64,000 bases of DNA from JANQOZ01 sp045106555 (GTDB lineage Bacteria; Pseudomonadota; Gammaproteobacteria; Xanthomonadales; SZUA-38): NCBI GenBank assembly GCA_045106555.1, contig JBGCET010000020.1, forward strand, positions 1 through 64,000, written 5' to 3'. This document shows positions 35,551 through 43,156 of this stretch, piece after piece. The stretch's first letter is position 1. Every line of letters begins with the position of its first letter. A model generated the notes under the pieces. The model ran no database searches and was not told where the DNA came from. It saw nothing but the letters and a program-made list of their open reading frames with translations. A program made the position numbers and the translations under genes.

Positions 35551-35635
35551 GGCATCGGCCGACGTAGGCCCTTTAAAGGAATGGCTCCCTGCGGTCCGCT
35601 TTACTTCCTTTAAAGGGCCTACGTCGACCGATGCC
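35551..35635. repeat. Long hairpin B: 31-bp inverted repeat (one mismatch) with 23-nt loop
   Basis: Arms 35551-35581 and 35605-35635 pair with a single mismatch; the stem sequence, with a central TTTAAA, is unrelated to that of hairpin A. The loop (35582-35604) is the inverted copy of loop A with one base changed. It lies 36 bp before the stop of the convergent fadE gene. The 108-bp spacer between the hairpins, and the rest of 35332-35670, contain no convincing gene. Confidence 0.9.
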
Positions 35636-35670
35636 TCGATCGGCGCAGGGCTAAAACCCCGGTAGGCCAG

Positions 35671-38241
35671 TTATTCGGATGAGTCGTCAGGCGCCGGCGA
35701 CTTTTTCGTGACTGTCTTTTTCTTCCGATTGGTCTTTTTCTTACTCACCTTTTTGGCGGTCTTTTTTGTCGTCTTCTTTTTCGCCGCGGTTTTCTTTGGC
35801 GCCGGTTTGCCCGCGGAACCTCGGTAGTTGCGCTCGACGGCTTCGCGGGGAAAGTCGTCGACATTGATGACGTCGAGGGACTGCCGCTGCGCATCCGCAA
35901 TCAAGTCAGCTTCTTCCTGGTTGATCAGGTCTTGTTTGAGACCTTCCTCAATCAGGTGAGGGTAATTGTCTACGGTGACCACATTGCCCAGGGCTTTTTT
36001 CAGTTTGCGCTCTGCTGGTGCGGCCAGCATCACAGCGGCGAATGCACTGTGTAGTTTGCCAGCGGCATCTTCGCCGCCGCTTCGGTGCACGCCTTCGGTG
36101 AGGCGGTCTCGAGCCGGATTGTCGCTAATCAGGATGCGGGCAGCGTGTTTGCCGTCGGAGTCCGATGGTTCCCGATAGGAGTTGCCGGTGGGGAAAATCA
36201 GAATTTTGATTAACTGGCCCAGCCAGCGAATGGGGAAGTTTCGTAGGGTGTTAATCAGCGAGTGTTGAATCTGATACAGACTGTCGGCCATCGCCCAGCG
36301 CAGCAGGGGGATGTCTTCTTTGGGCCGACCGGCGTCCTCAAACTGCTTCAACATGGCGCTGGCCATATACAGATGACTCAACACGTCAGCCAAGCGGCCG
36401 GATATTTTTTCGCGAAATTTAAAGGCGCCCCCTAAAGCCAGCAACACGACGTCGGCGGTGAAGGCAAACGCTGCGCTCATACGGGTGAGTTGGCGGTAGT
36501 AATTGCGGGTGGGGTCGTCGGTGGGAGCGCTGACGAAGCGGGCGCCGGTTAAGCCCATGACCAGAGCGCGTACCCCGTTGCCCAGGGTGAAACCCACGTG
36601 GCTGAACAGGGCAGCGTCGAATTCTGCTCGGGTGGCTTCCGTGTCGGCGGCTTGAGCGGCGTTCATTTCTCTCAGCAGATAGGGGTGGCAACGAATGGCT
36701 CCCTGACCAAATACGATCATGGTACGAGTGAGTATGTTGGCTCCTTCCACGGTTATCGCTATGGGTAGCGCCTGGTAAAACGCGCCAAGATAGTTGTTGG
36801 GGCCGAGAATGATGCCTTTGCCGCCGTGAATATCCATGGCGTCGTTGACGCAAACCCGGTTCCCCTCGGTGAGCTGATATTTCAAGATTGCGGACAACAC
36901 ACCGGGTTTTTCGCCCATGCCCAACGCCACCAGCGTGAGCTTGCGGGCGGCGTCCATGCGGTAGGTGATGCCGGCCATTCTGGCCAGGGGTTCTTCCACC
37001 CCCTCAAAATACGCGATGGGCATTTTGAACTGCTTTCGAATGCGGGCGTACTGGCCGCTGACTAAGGCAGAGACTTTGCCGCCGGCTGTTCCCAGTGCGG
37101 GCAGCGATACGGCGCGGCCGGCAGCAAGACTGTACATCAGCATGGACCAACCCTGTCCGATCCGCTCCGCTCCACCGATCACAAAATCCAGTGGCACAAA
37201 TACATCCTCTCCCCGAGTAGGACCGTTCATGAACGCAGCGCCCACCGGTAAGTGGCGATTACCTGTCCAAACACCAGGAATATCGGTGGGGATTAACGCG
37301 CAGGTAATTCCCAGGTCTTCTTTGTCGCCCAATAAATGATCTGGGTCGTAGGCTTTGAAAGCCAGTCCCAACACCGTGGCTACGGGTGCCAGCGTGATAT
37401 AACGCTTGTTCCAATTGAGGCGCAGTCCCAAGACCTTTTTGCCGTCAAACTCGCCTTCGCAGATGATTCCGGTATCAGGCATCGCGCCGGCGTCCGACCC
37501 GGCCGAGGGCGCTGTCAAAGCGAAACAGGGAATATCCTCACCCCGGGCCAGACGAGGAAGGTAGTGGTTCTTTTGGTCCTCAGTGCCGTAATGGCTGAGC
37601 AGTTCGCCCGGCCCCAGCGAGTTGGGCACCATCACCGTCACTGCCGTGGTCAGGTTACGGCTGGCGAGCTTCATGACTACCGCAGAATTGCCCAGCGCGC
37701 TGAACCCCAAGCCGCCATATTCCGGGTCGATGATCATCGAGAAAAAGCGCTTTTCTTTCAGGAATTGCCAAACCTCTTCGGGAAGGTTGGCATCTTCGCG
37801 AATCTGCCAGTCGTCCAGCATCTGGCACAGATCGTTGACCGGCCCGTCCATAAACGCCTGTTCGTCTTCGCGCAGCGTGGCCTTGTTGGTTGACAGCAGT
37901 TCCTGCCAGTTAGGGTCGCCGGAGAAAAGCTCTGCGTCCCACCACACCGTTCCGGCTTCCAACGCCTCCCTTTCGGTGTCCGATAGGCTTGGCAGCACTT
38001 TGCGAAACCAGCCCAGGGCCGGATCGCTGATCAGTTGTCGGCGCCAGGGCACCACGGCCAGGAAGGCCAGGGTTGCTGTCGTCAACAGGGTGAGAAATGT
38101 GGCCAGCCCGGACACGCTGTGAGAGATCAGGTAAAGCAGGGCGAGCGCGCCCACCGCAGCGGCGGCGATAGGAACCGGTAATCGTCGAAAGCTGATGGCC
38201 ATCAGCAGCAGCAGAAGGAAAAACAGCGGAATCAGCGTCAT
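35671..38241 (-). CDS. fadE: Acyl-CoA dehydrogenase FadE with a lysine-rich C-terminal tail
   Basis: An 856-residue enzyme of the large gammaproteobacterial FadE type (E. coli FadE is 814), catalysing the first step of fatty-acid beta-oxidation. Two N-terminal hydrophobic segments (LIPLFFLLLLLMAISF and LALLYLISHSVSGLATFLTLL) suggest membrane association. The dehydrogenase core has EYGGLGFSALGNS, SLGPGELLSHYGTEDQK, CFALTAPSAGSDAG and DAMDIHGGKGI, and the DUF1974-type C-terminal region follows. The last 45 or so residues (from about 812) are almost wholly Lys, Ala, Thr and Pro (KKTAAKKKTTKKTAKKVSKK and further), like histone H1, and are not part of normal FadE. Start ATG at 38241 fits the membrane-segment N-terminus. 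It is convergent with the FecA-like receptor and lies after the kinase gene on the same strand, 26 bp downstream. Confidence 0.93.
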   Translation of the reverse strand: MTLIPLFFLLLLLMAISFRRLPVPIAAAAVGALALLYLISHSVSGLATFLTLLTTATLAFLAVVPWRRQLISDPALGWFRKVLPSLSDTEREALEAGTVWWDAELFSGDPNWQELLSTNKATLREDEQAFMDGPVNDLCQMLDDWQIREDANLPEEVWQFLKEKRFFSMIIDPEYGGLGFSALGNSAVVMKLASRNLTTAVTVMVPNSLGPGELLSHYGTEDQKNHYLPRLARGEDIPCFALTAPSAGSDAGAMPDTGIICEGEFDGKKVLGLRLNWNKRYITLAPVATVLGLAFKAYDPDHLLGDKEDLGITCALIPTDIPGVWTGNRHLPVGAAFMNGPTRGEDVFVPLDFVIGGAERIGQGWSMLMYSLAAGRAVSLPALGTAGGKVSALVSGQYARIRKQFKMPIAYFEGVEEPLARMAGITYRMDAARKLTLVALGMGEKPGVLSAILKYQLTEGNRVCVNDAMDIHGGKGIILGPNNYLGAFYQALPIAITVEGANILTRTMIVFGQGAIRCHPYLLREMNAAQAADTEATRAEFDAALFSHVGFTLGNGVRALVMGLTGARFVSAPTDDPTRNYYRQLTRMSAAFAFTADVVLLALGGAFKFREKISGRLADVLSHLYMASAMLKQFEDAGRPKEDIPLLRWAMADSLYQIQHSLINTLRNFPIRWLGQLIKILIFPTGNSYREPSDSDGKHAARILISDNPARDRLTEGVHRSGGEDAAGKLHSAFAAVMLAAPAERKLKKALGNVVTVDNYPHLIEEGLKQDLINQEEADLIADAQRQSLDVINVDDFPREAVERNYRGSAGKPAPKKTAAKKKTTKKTAKKVSKKKTNRKKKTVTKKSPAPDDSSE

Positions 38242-38267
38242 AAGCCAGCCAGATCAGTGGTTTGAAT

Positions 38268-41096
38268 TCATTCTACCGTGCAAAGCGGGTGGTTGTCGGG
38301 TGGCTCAAGCAAACCGGGTGGATGAGCCTGGCAAATTGCACTGCGCCAGCGTTTCCTGATACCAATCACCCTCCAGTCGCGACCGCCCCGGGACTGTTCC
38401 AGCCGCTGCAGTCCTTCGTCCAGCAAGGACAGGGCGACGCTCCGGCCGATTTCATCCTGACGATCAAGCAGAAGCCTAAGGCTGCCAGCAATGGTTTGGG
38501 CCTCGGCCAATCGCCAATCGCTTTTCAGCAGGTTTTTCTTTCGAATTGTCAGAGCCCGTTCAGCGTCTGCCGCGGCCGTCGTCAGCTGATGTTCAAGGAG
38601 ATTCAGTAACGATCGCCAAACTAGAGAATCGGCCAGCTGTGGATGATAACCGTCGCGCAGTTTTTCTCGCGCGGCGACAGCCTGGTTGAGCCATCGTAGC
38701 GCGTCGTCCAGCTTGCCGAGTTGAAGATGAGTTCGACCAATAAAGTGCGCCGAGTAGGCGAGCGCGGCATGATCGGTAGCGTAAATTTTTTGATGAATTT
38801 TGAGGCCATCCTGAAACGATTGCATTGCCTCACTCGGACGCCCCTGATCCAAATAAATCAATCCCAGATTGTTTGAGTTGACCGCTACCAGCGCGTGCTC
38901 GGGTCCGTAGTTTTCAATGTTGATGGCGAGGCTTCGGCGTTGATTGTCGATGGCTATTTGAAATTCGCCCAGGTCGTGCTGAGCCAATGCAAGGTGGTTG
39001 AGTGCGCGGGTCGTCCTGGGCGCGTCCGGCCCGTGAATAGCCTGCTGCAGCTCCAATGCTTGCTGGCTGATTGGGAGTGACTCGGCGGACCGACCCGCGT
39101 CGTACAACAACCCTCCAAGGGCTTCAAATACGCGAGCAACCAGCGGATGATGCGGTCCGTAGATGGACTCCCGGATTTCCAGAGCTTGTTGATAGTGGTC
39201 CTCGGCTTCCTGGTAATTCCCCTGGGAGTGGCGCGCGGCACCGAGTGCGTAGTGGGCTCGAGCGGTCTCATGGTGTTGGCTTCCGAGCTCGACAGAAAAG
39301 GTCGCTAGGGCCAACTGGTATTGTTCAGCGGCGAGGCCGGTGTTGCCCTGGGCCCAGCGCAATGAGCCATATCGGATTCGTGAGCGGGCAGCAGCGACGG
39401 GGTCAATCAACGGAACCGCCAAGGCGGCGGTCATTTCGGTATCTGCCTCCTCCAGCCGGCTTTGATCCTGAAGCAGAGCAGCCAGGCGAAGACGCGCTTC
39501 GGCAAGTTTGGCGGGATTGTTTTCTCGCACTAGTTGCTGGATCACCCGGCGCTGAAGAGCCTCGCCCTCCTGGGGATTGCCTCTGGCACCGGCGACCAGC
39601 GCCAACCCGCCCAGAGCCGTCGTAGACTCGCCATCTGCGACCAATGCTTGACGAAAAAACTGTTCGGCAGAATCCAGTTCGCCGAGATGGAGATAGATTT
39701 CCGCGACGGTGCCGGATAACTCCGATTTCAGTACGGGTTCGGACTGAAACCGGTTAACCAACTGCTCAGCCCCTTGGTCCAATACCTGGGTAACGGTGAT
39801 GGGTTTGCCCTGGTTAGTTTCCGGGTCCGCCTGCAGGAGAAGGTCGGCGAGAAATTGGAACGCCGTGCGTGATCTGCGGGTTTGCTGTTCGGCGTTTCCC
39901 AGTGCCGCGCTTAGCTGCCGCCCCTGAAAAAACAGTGACCCGCTTAACCCTGTCAGTGCAATGGTGACCAACAGGGTTGCGGCAACGCTCAACCGGTGTC
40001 GTCGGATAAACCGACCGAGTTGGTACGTTCGTTGAGGGCCTCTGGCCAAAACTGGGTGATGCGTCAGGTGGCGTCTGATGTCGCTGGCCATATCCTGGGG
40101 GGTGCCATAACGCTGTGCGGGTTTTCTGGCCATCGCCATTGCGACGATGGCGTCCAGATCGCCCGCGATTTTTGCCCGCTGAACGCTGTTTGAGTGAGTG
40201 CTGGGGGCGGCAACGGGGCGATTGCATATGGCGTCAATCGCCTGTTCACGAGAGGTGCCAGCCAGAGCATAGGGTCGCTGGCCGCAGAGCAGTTGATACA
40301 GCAATACACCAAGAGAATAGATGTCGCTGGCCGTTGTTACGGACTGGCCCAAGACCTGTTCCGGGCTGGCGTAGTCCGGAGTCATGGCGTCCAGCGTTTG
40401 GGGGTGACTGTCGCTGGCATCCGGCGGCCTGGCTATGCCAAAGTCGAGCAGTTTGGGGTCGCCATCGACTGTCACCATCACGTTGGCTGGCTTCAGATCC
40501 CGGTGAACGATCAAATGCTGGTGAGCAAACTGTACTGCCTGGCAAATTTTGATGAACAGCCGCAGTCGATGCGAGATAGTGGGCTGTTGTTCCTCGCACC
40601 AGGCGTTTAAGGACTGTCCCTGGACATACTCCATAACAAGAAAAGGGATGCCGTCGTTGGTTTCTCCGGCATCAATGAGTCGGGCAATGTTGGCATGGTC
40701 CAGGCGCGCAAGCAGTTCTCTTTCAGCCTGAAAGCTGCGCCGTGCGTGCTCATCGCGGTGGCGTGCCATAAATTTGATCGCCACCTGCTGCTGGTAAGCG
40801 CCATCGTCGCGCTGGGCCAAGTACACTGCGCCTCCACCACCTCGCCCCAGTTCCCGTTCCAGTTTCCAGGCGCCGACTTCTCTGCCTTCCAAGCCCACTG
40901 CCAGGTCAAACAGCATGGCCGGCGGTTTGTCTAACGGTGACGAGTCGGCGTTGGCCGCCAACAATTCAACAAGCTCCTGGGCCATGGCGGTATCGTCTCC
41001 GCATTGGATGCGCAGAGCGTCGCTTTGTTCTTGCTCGGGCAGCGCAGAAATCTCGTGAAACAAACTCCACATTTTTTCCCAGCGAGGATCAGTCAT
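38268..41096 (-). CDS. Membrane Ser/Thr protein kinase with C-terminal TPR repeats
   Basis: A 942-residue Hanks-type kinase. Residues 1-70 form a short helical domain common in this group. The kinase domain (about 75-345) has the glycine loop GRGGGGAVYLA, Lys108 in VAIKF, Asp200 in HRDLKPANV, DFG at 218-220 and a canonical activation-to-substrate region (MTPDYASPEQ). A single membrane helix (VAATLLVTIALTGLSGSLFF) at about residues 370-390 is followed by about ten TPR-like repeats to the end, presumably outside the cytoplasm. Such kinases sit beside ECF sigma factors of the type found here. The gene is divergent from that sigma gene, with about 93 bp between the two starts. Confidence 0.92.
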   Translation of the reverse strand: MTDPRWEKMWSLFHEISALPEQEQSDALRIQCGDDTAMAQELVELLAANADSSPLDKPPAMLFDLAVGLEGREVGAWKLERELGRGGGGAVYLAQRDDGAYQQQVAIKFMARHRDEHARRSFQAERELLARLDHANIARLIDAGETNDGIPFLVMEYVQGQSLNAWCEEQQPTISHRLRLFIKICQAVQFAHQHLIVHRDLKPANVMVTVDGDPKLLDFGIARPPDASDSHPQTLDAMTPDYASPEQVLGQSVTTASDIYSLGVLLYQLLCGQRPYALAGTSREQAIDAICNRPVAAPSTHSNSVQRAKIAGDLDAIVAMAMARKPAQRYGTPQDMASDIRRHLTHHPVLARGPQRTYQLGRFIRRHRLSVAATLLVTIALTGLSGSLFFQGRQLSAALGNAEQQTRRSRTAFQFLADLLLQADPETNQGKPITVTQVLDQGAEQLVNRFQSEPVLKSELSGTVAEIYLHLGELDSAEQFFRQALVADGESTTALGGLALVAGARGNPQEGEALQRRVIQQLVRENNPAKLAEARLRLAALLQDQSRLEEADTEMTAALAVPLIDPVAAARSRIRYGSLRWAQGNTGLAAEQYQLALATFSVELGSQHHETARAHYALGAARHSQGNYQEAEDHYQQALEIRESIYGPHHPLVARVFEALGGLLYDAGRSAESLPISQQALELQQAIHGPDAPRTTRALNHLALAQHDLGEFQIAIDNQRRSLAINIENYGPEHALVAVNSNNLGLIYLDQGRPSEAMQSFQDGLKIHQKIYATDHAALAYSAHFIGRTHLQLGKLDDALRWLNQAVAAREKLRDGYHPQLADSLVWRSLLNLLEHQLTTAAADAERALTIRKKNLLKSDWRLAEAQTIAGSLRLLLDRQDEIGRSVALSLLDEGLQRLEQSRGGRDWRVIGIRKRWRSAICQAHPPGLLEPPDNHPLCTVE

Positions 41097-41189
41097 GGCT
41101 ACATTCTAAGGCAGAGTGTGCGCTATCCTGTAAGCAATGATGTTACGGGTCACAATTTACCCAATGTGTCTTGTTCCGGTTGTCGGCTA

Positions 41190-41744
41190 GTGGCGGACCA
41201 GGAGATTACTCGGGCATTGCAGCAATTCTCAGCGGGTCAGGAAAACCTGGATGCCGTGCTGCCTATGGTTTACTCCGAGCTTAAGCAGATGGCAAGAAAA
41301 CGCATCGCCGGTGAGAGTGACGTCATTACTATGGGCGCTACCGGTCTCTTGCACGAAGCGTATTTGCGACTTACCAGTAGCCATTCGGGGTTTGAAAACC
41401 GGGCCCATTTTTTTGCTGCCGCGGGTGAAGCCATGCGGCGAATTTTGGTGGAACGGGCGCGAGCACTCTCTACCCAGAAACGCGGGCAACGCCCAACCCG
41501 TATTAGCCTGGATGACGACAGAGCGGAGAGCGACGCCGCTGATGCGGTAGAGTTAATGGCATTAGATTCAGCTCTGACCCGCCTGGAAGAGCAGGACCCG
41601 GCGATGGCGACGGTAGTGAAGTTGCGCTATTTCGGCGGTCTGACGGTGGCTGAAACTGCCCAGGCGCTGACGGTATCGTCGCGCAGCGTCAATCGTGCCT
41701 GGAGCGCCGCTCGGGCGTGGCTCAAAGTGCAGTTGGGGTCATAA
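41190..41744 (+). CDS. ECF sigma factor of the kinase-associated type
   Basis: A 184-residue sigma-70 family protein of the group often found with TPR-containing Ser/Thr kinases (TIGR02999 type). Region 2 includes GATGLLHEAYLRL and FENRAHFFAAAGEAMRRILVERAR. Region 4 has the helix-turn-helix LRYFGGLTVAETAQALTVSSRSVNRAWSAAR. GTG at 41190 is chosen because family members begin near this point (about 185 residues); the open frame extends upstream over the kinase gene start, which is unlikely to be coding. No anti-sigma gene is adjacent, so control may come from kinase phosphorylation of the sigma factor or a partner; that is inference. The last 6 bp overlap the next gene. Confidence 0.88.
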   Translation: MADQEITRALQQFSAGQENLDAVLPMVYSELKQMARKRIAGESDVITMGATGLLHEAYLRLTSSHSGFENRAHFFAAAGEAMRRILVERARALSTQKRGQRPTRISLDDDRAESDAADAVELMALDSALTRLEEQDPAMATVVKLRYFGGLTVAETAQALTVSSRSVNRAWSAARAWLKVQLGS

Positions 41745-42509
41745 TTCTGCGGCGATGTCTTTCGCGTGTTTTTCAAATACCAGTGCGTTGATATCAGTGC
41801 GCTGCTTAAATCCGGCATGACGGATGACTTCACTGGCGGCCTTGGTTGGCGTCTTGAGTCCTGATTCGGTCGCGATGATGGTGGTCGGCGTCTTGACCTT
41901 CGCAAATTGCTGTTCGCATGGATAATCGAAGGCGGCTTTAAATCCCCAGCGCTCCCGCTCTCCGGCGCGAGCCTGTTCGATAAACAGCTCATAGGACCGA
42001 TTCAGGGTTAAGTCTGGTAAATTGCGGCTGACAGAAAATGACCACAGACTGTCCAGGCAGCTCAGATCAGCACTGAGTTGGTGGTCGGTAACCGTCATCG
42101 TTTGTCGTTGCTCGGCGGTGAAAAAGGGCACGTCCACCAGGGTTAGGCGACTAATACTGGAATGATTGAGCGCCAGTTCTACACCGACTAGACAGCCAGT
42201 GTGAAACCCCAGGACGTGAAGATCGTCGAAGGGCTCGATTCCGGGCCCAACGGCAGCAGCGAAGTTCTCTATGGACACCACTTCACCGGGTCCGTCTGAC
42301 CCGCCATAGCCTGGGTAATCGGGAGCGAGGCTTTCTCGATCGTCCAGCAGCGCCATGAACGTTTTAAAAAACACGCCGCTGTAAGGGATTGGGTGCAAAC
42401 ACAGCAGAGCCGGTTGATGAGGAGTCTCCGGGCGCCGCAGCAACCAATGGGTTTGTCCAAAAGCACTACTCAGGTATCGACGAGAAAAATGTTCTGCCAG
42501 ATGGCTCAT
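41739..42509 (-). CDS. Alpha/beta hydrolase-fold protein with His in place of the nucleophile Ser
   Basis: A 256-residue protein with the alpha/beta hydrolase fold. LLCLHPIPYSG supplies the oxyanion-hole strand, and APDYPGYGGSD and DVPFFTAEQ follow as in the family. The nucleophile elbow, normally G-x-S-x-G, reads GFHTG (Gly101-Phe-His103-Thr-Gly105), so the serine is His103; Asp and His for the remaining triad are not clear. The protein may be a non-hydrolytic member, or use another mechanism. It is followed 12 bp later by the VOC gene, running in the same direction and upstream of it, so both are likely in one transcript. It overlaps the ECF gene stop by 6 bp, tail to tail. Confidence 0.8.
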   Translation of the reverse strand: MSHLAEHFSRRYLSSAFGQTHWLLRRPETPHQPALLCLHPIPYSGVFFKTFMALLDDRESLAPDYPGYGGSDGPGEVVSIENFAAAVGPGIEPFDDLHVLGFHTGCLVGVELALNHSSISRLTLVDVPFFTAEQRQTMTVTDHQLSADLSCLDSLWSFSVSRNLPDLTLNRSYELFIEQARAGERERWGFKAAFDYPCEQQFAKVKTPTTIIATESGLKTPTKAASEVIRHAGFKQRTDINALVFEKHAKDIAAEL

Positions 42510-42521
42510 GGTGTGACTCAG

Positions 42522-43007
42522 TTAGTCTTCAATGGGTTTGTCGGTGATTCGCACTACTTGATTGATCTCAAAAAAATGACCGTCGGGATCAAACAGCGAT
42601 ACGCCAATAAAGTGTTTGATTCGTCCATCAGCGCCTTCGGTAGACCAATCATGGGGTTCTGCGTGCACGCGAGTCCCCAGCGCTAGGGCCTCGTCATGGT
42701 TCGCTTTGGCGTCGTCACTGGAAACAACAAATGTGGGCATGCCGTAGGTTACAGCCTCCGGCGGCGGCGGAGGTGGTTGGTCGGGATTGAGCCATTGCAG
42801 CAGTCCGATCATACCTATTTCATCGTGCTCACATTTCAAGATCACCAGCCGGGTCTCGTCGCCAGCCTTGCCGGCAGCCAGTCCCACACCCGACAGGGTA
42901 AACGGCTTATCGAACCATACGCTCATGCCCAGCACGTTTTTGTACCAAGCCAGCGATGCGTCCATATCCCGAACAAACAGCGTGGTGCGTTTCACAATTG
43001 TGCTCAT
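42522..43007 (-). CDS. VOC family (glyoxalase/dioxygenase-like) protein
   Basis: A 161-residue protein with two beta-alpha-beta-beta-beta modules of the vicinal oxygen chelate superfamily. FVRDMDASLAWYKNVLGMSVWFD is the typical first module and DPDGHFFEINQV the end of the second, with the metal-ligand Glu at its close. A proline run (PDQPPPPPPEAV) separates the two modules, which is unusual. The start is ATG at 43007, preceded by AGGA at 11 bases, and the first strand begins right after. Whether it is a glyoxalase, a dioxygenase or an antibiotic-binding protein cannot be decided. Confidence 0.85.
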   Translation of the reverse strand: MSTIVKRTTLFVRDMDASLAWYKNVLGMSVWFDKPFTLSGVGLAAGKAGDETRLVILKCEHDEIGMIGLLQWLNPDQPPPPPPEAVTYGMPTFVVSSDDAKANHDEALALGTRVHAEPHDWSTEGADGRIKHFIGVSLFDPDGHFFEINQVVRITDKPIED

Positions 43008-43088
43008 GGTAGGTCGATTCCTGGGTGGCTGTTGTAATAACTGCCTTATTGTACTCCCGCTTGGCCGTTGATTGAGCATCACCAGCGC

Positions 43089-43117
43089 AAAAAAAGGGCA
43101 GCCCGACTAGGCTGCCC
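43089..43117 (-). terminator. Terminator after the second TonB receptor
   Basis: GGGCAGCC and GGCTGCCC pair around a 6-nt loop; on the minus strand the stem runs into seven T residues. It marks the left end of the hydantoinase locus. Confidence 0.85.
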
Positions 43118-43156
43118 TGGTGGTGGTCGTGGGGCTTCAGGCCCTTGCGCGAAACG

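Noticed and set aside
35382..35567. 61-codon frame within the repeat region
   Set aside because: Its sequence comes from the hairpin arms and loop; no protein-like composition.
35354..35635. CRISPR array or integron attC site
   Set aside because: There are only two hairpins with unrelated stems, no regular repeat-spacer spacing, no integrase and no cas genes.
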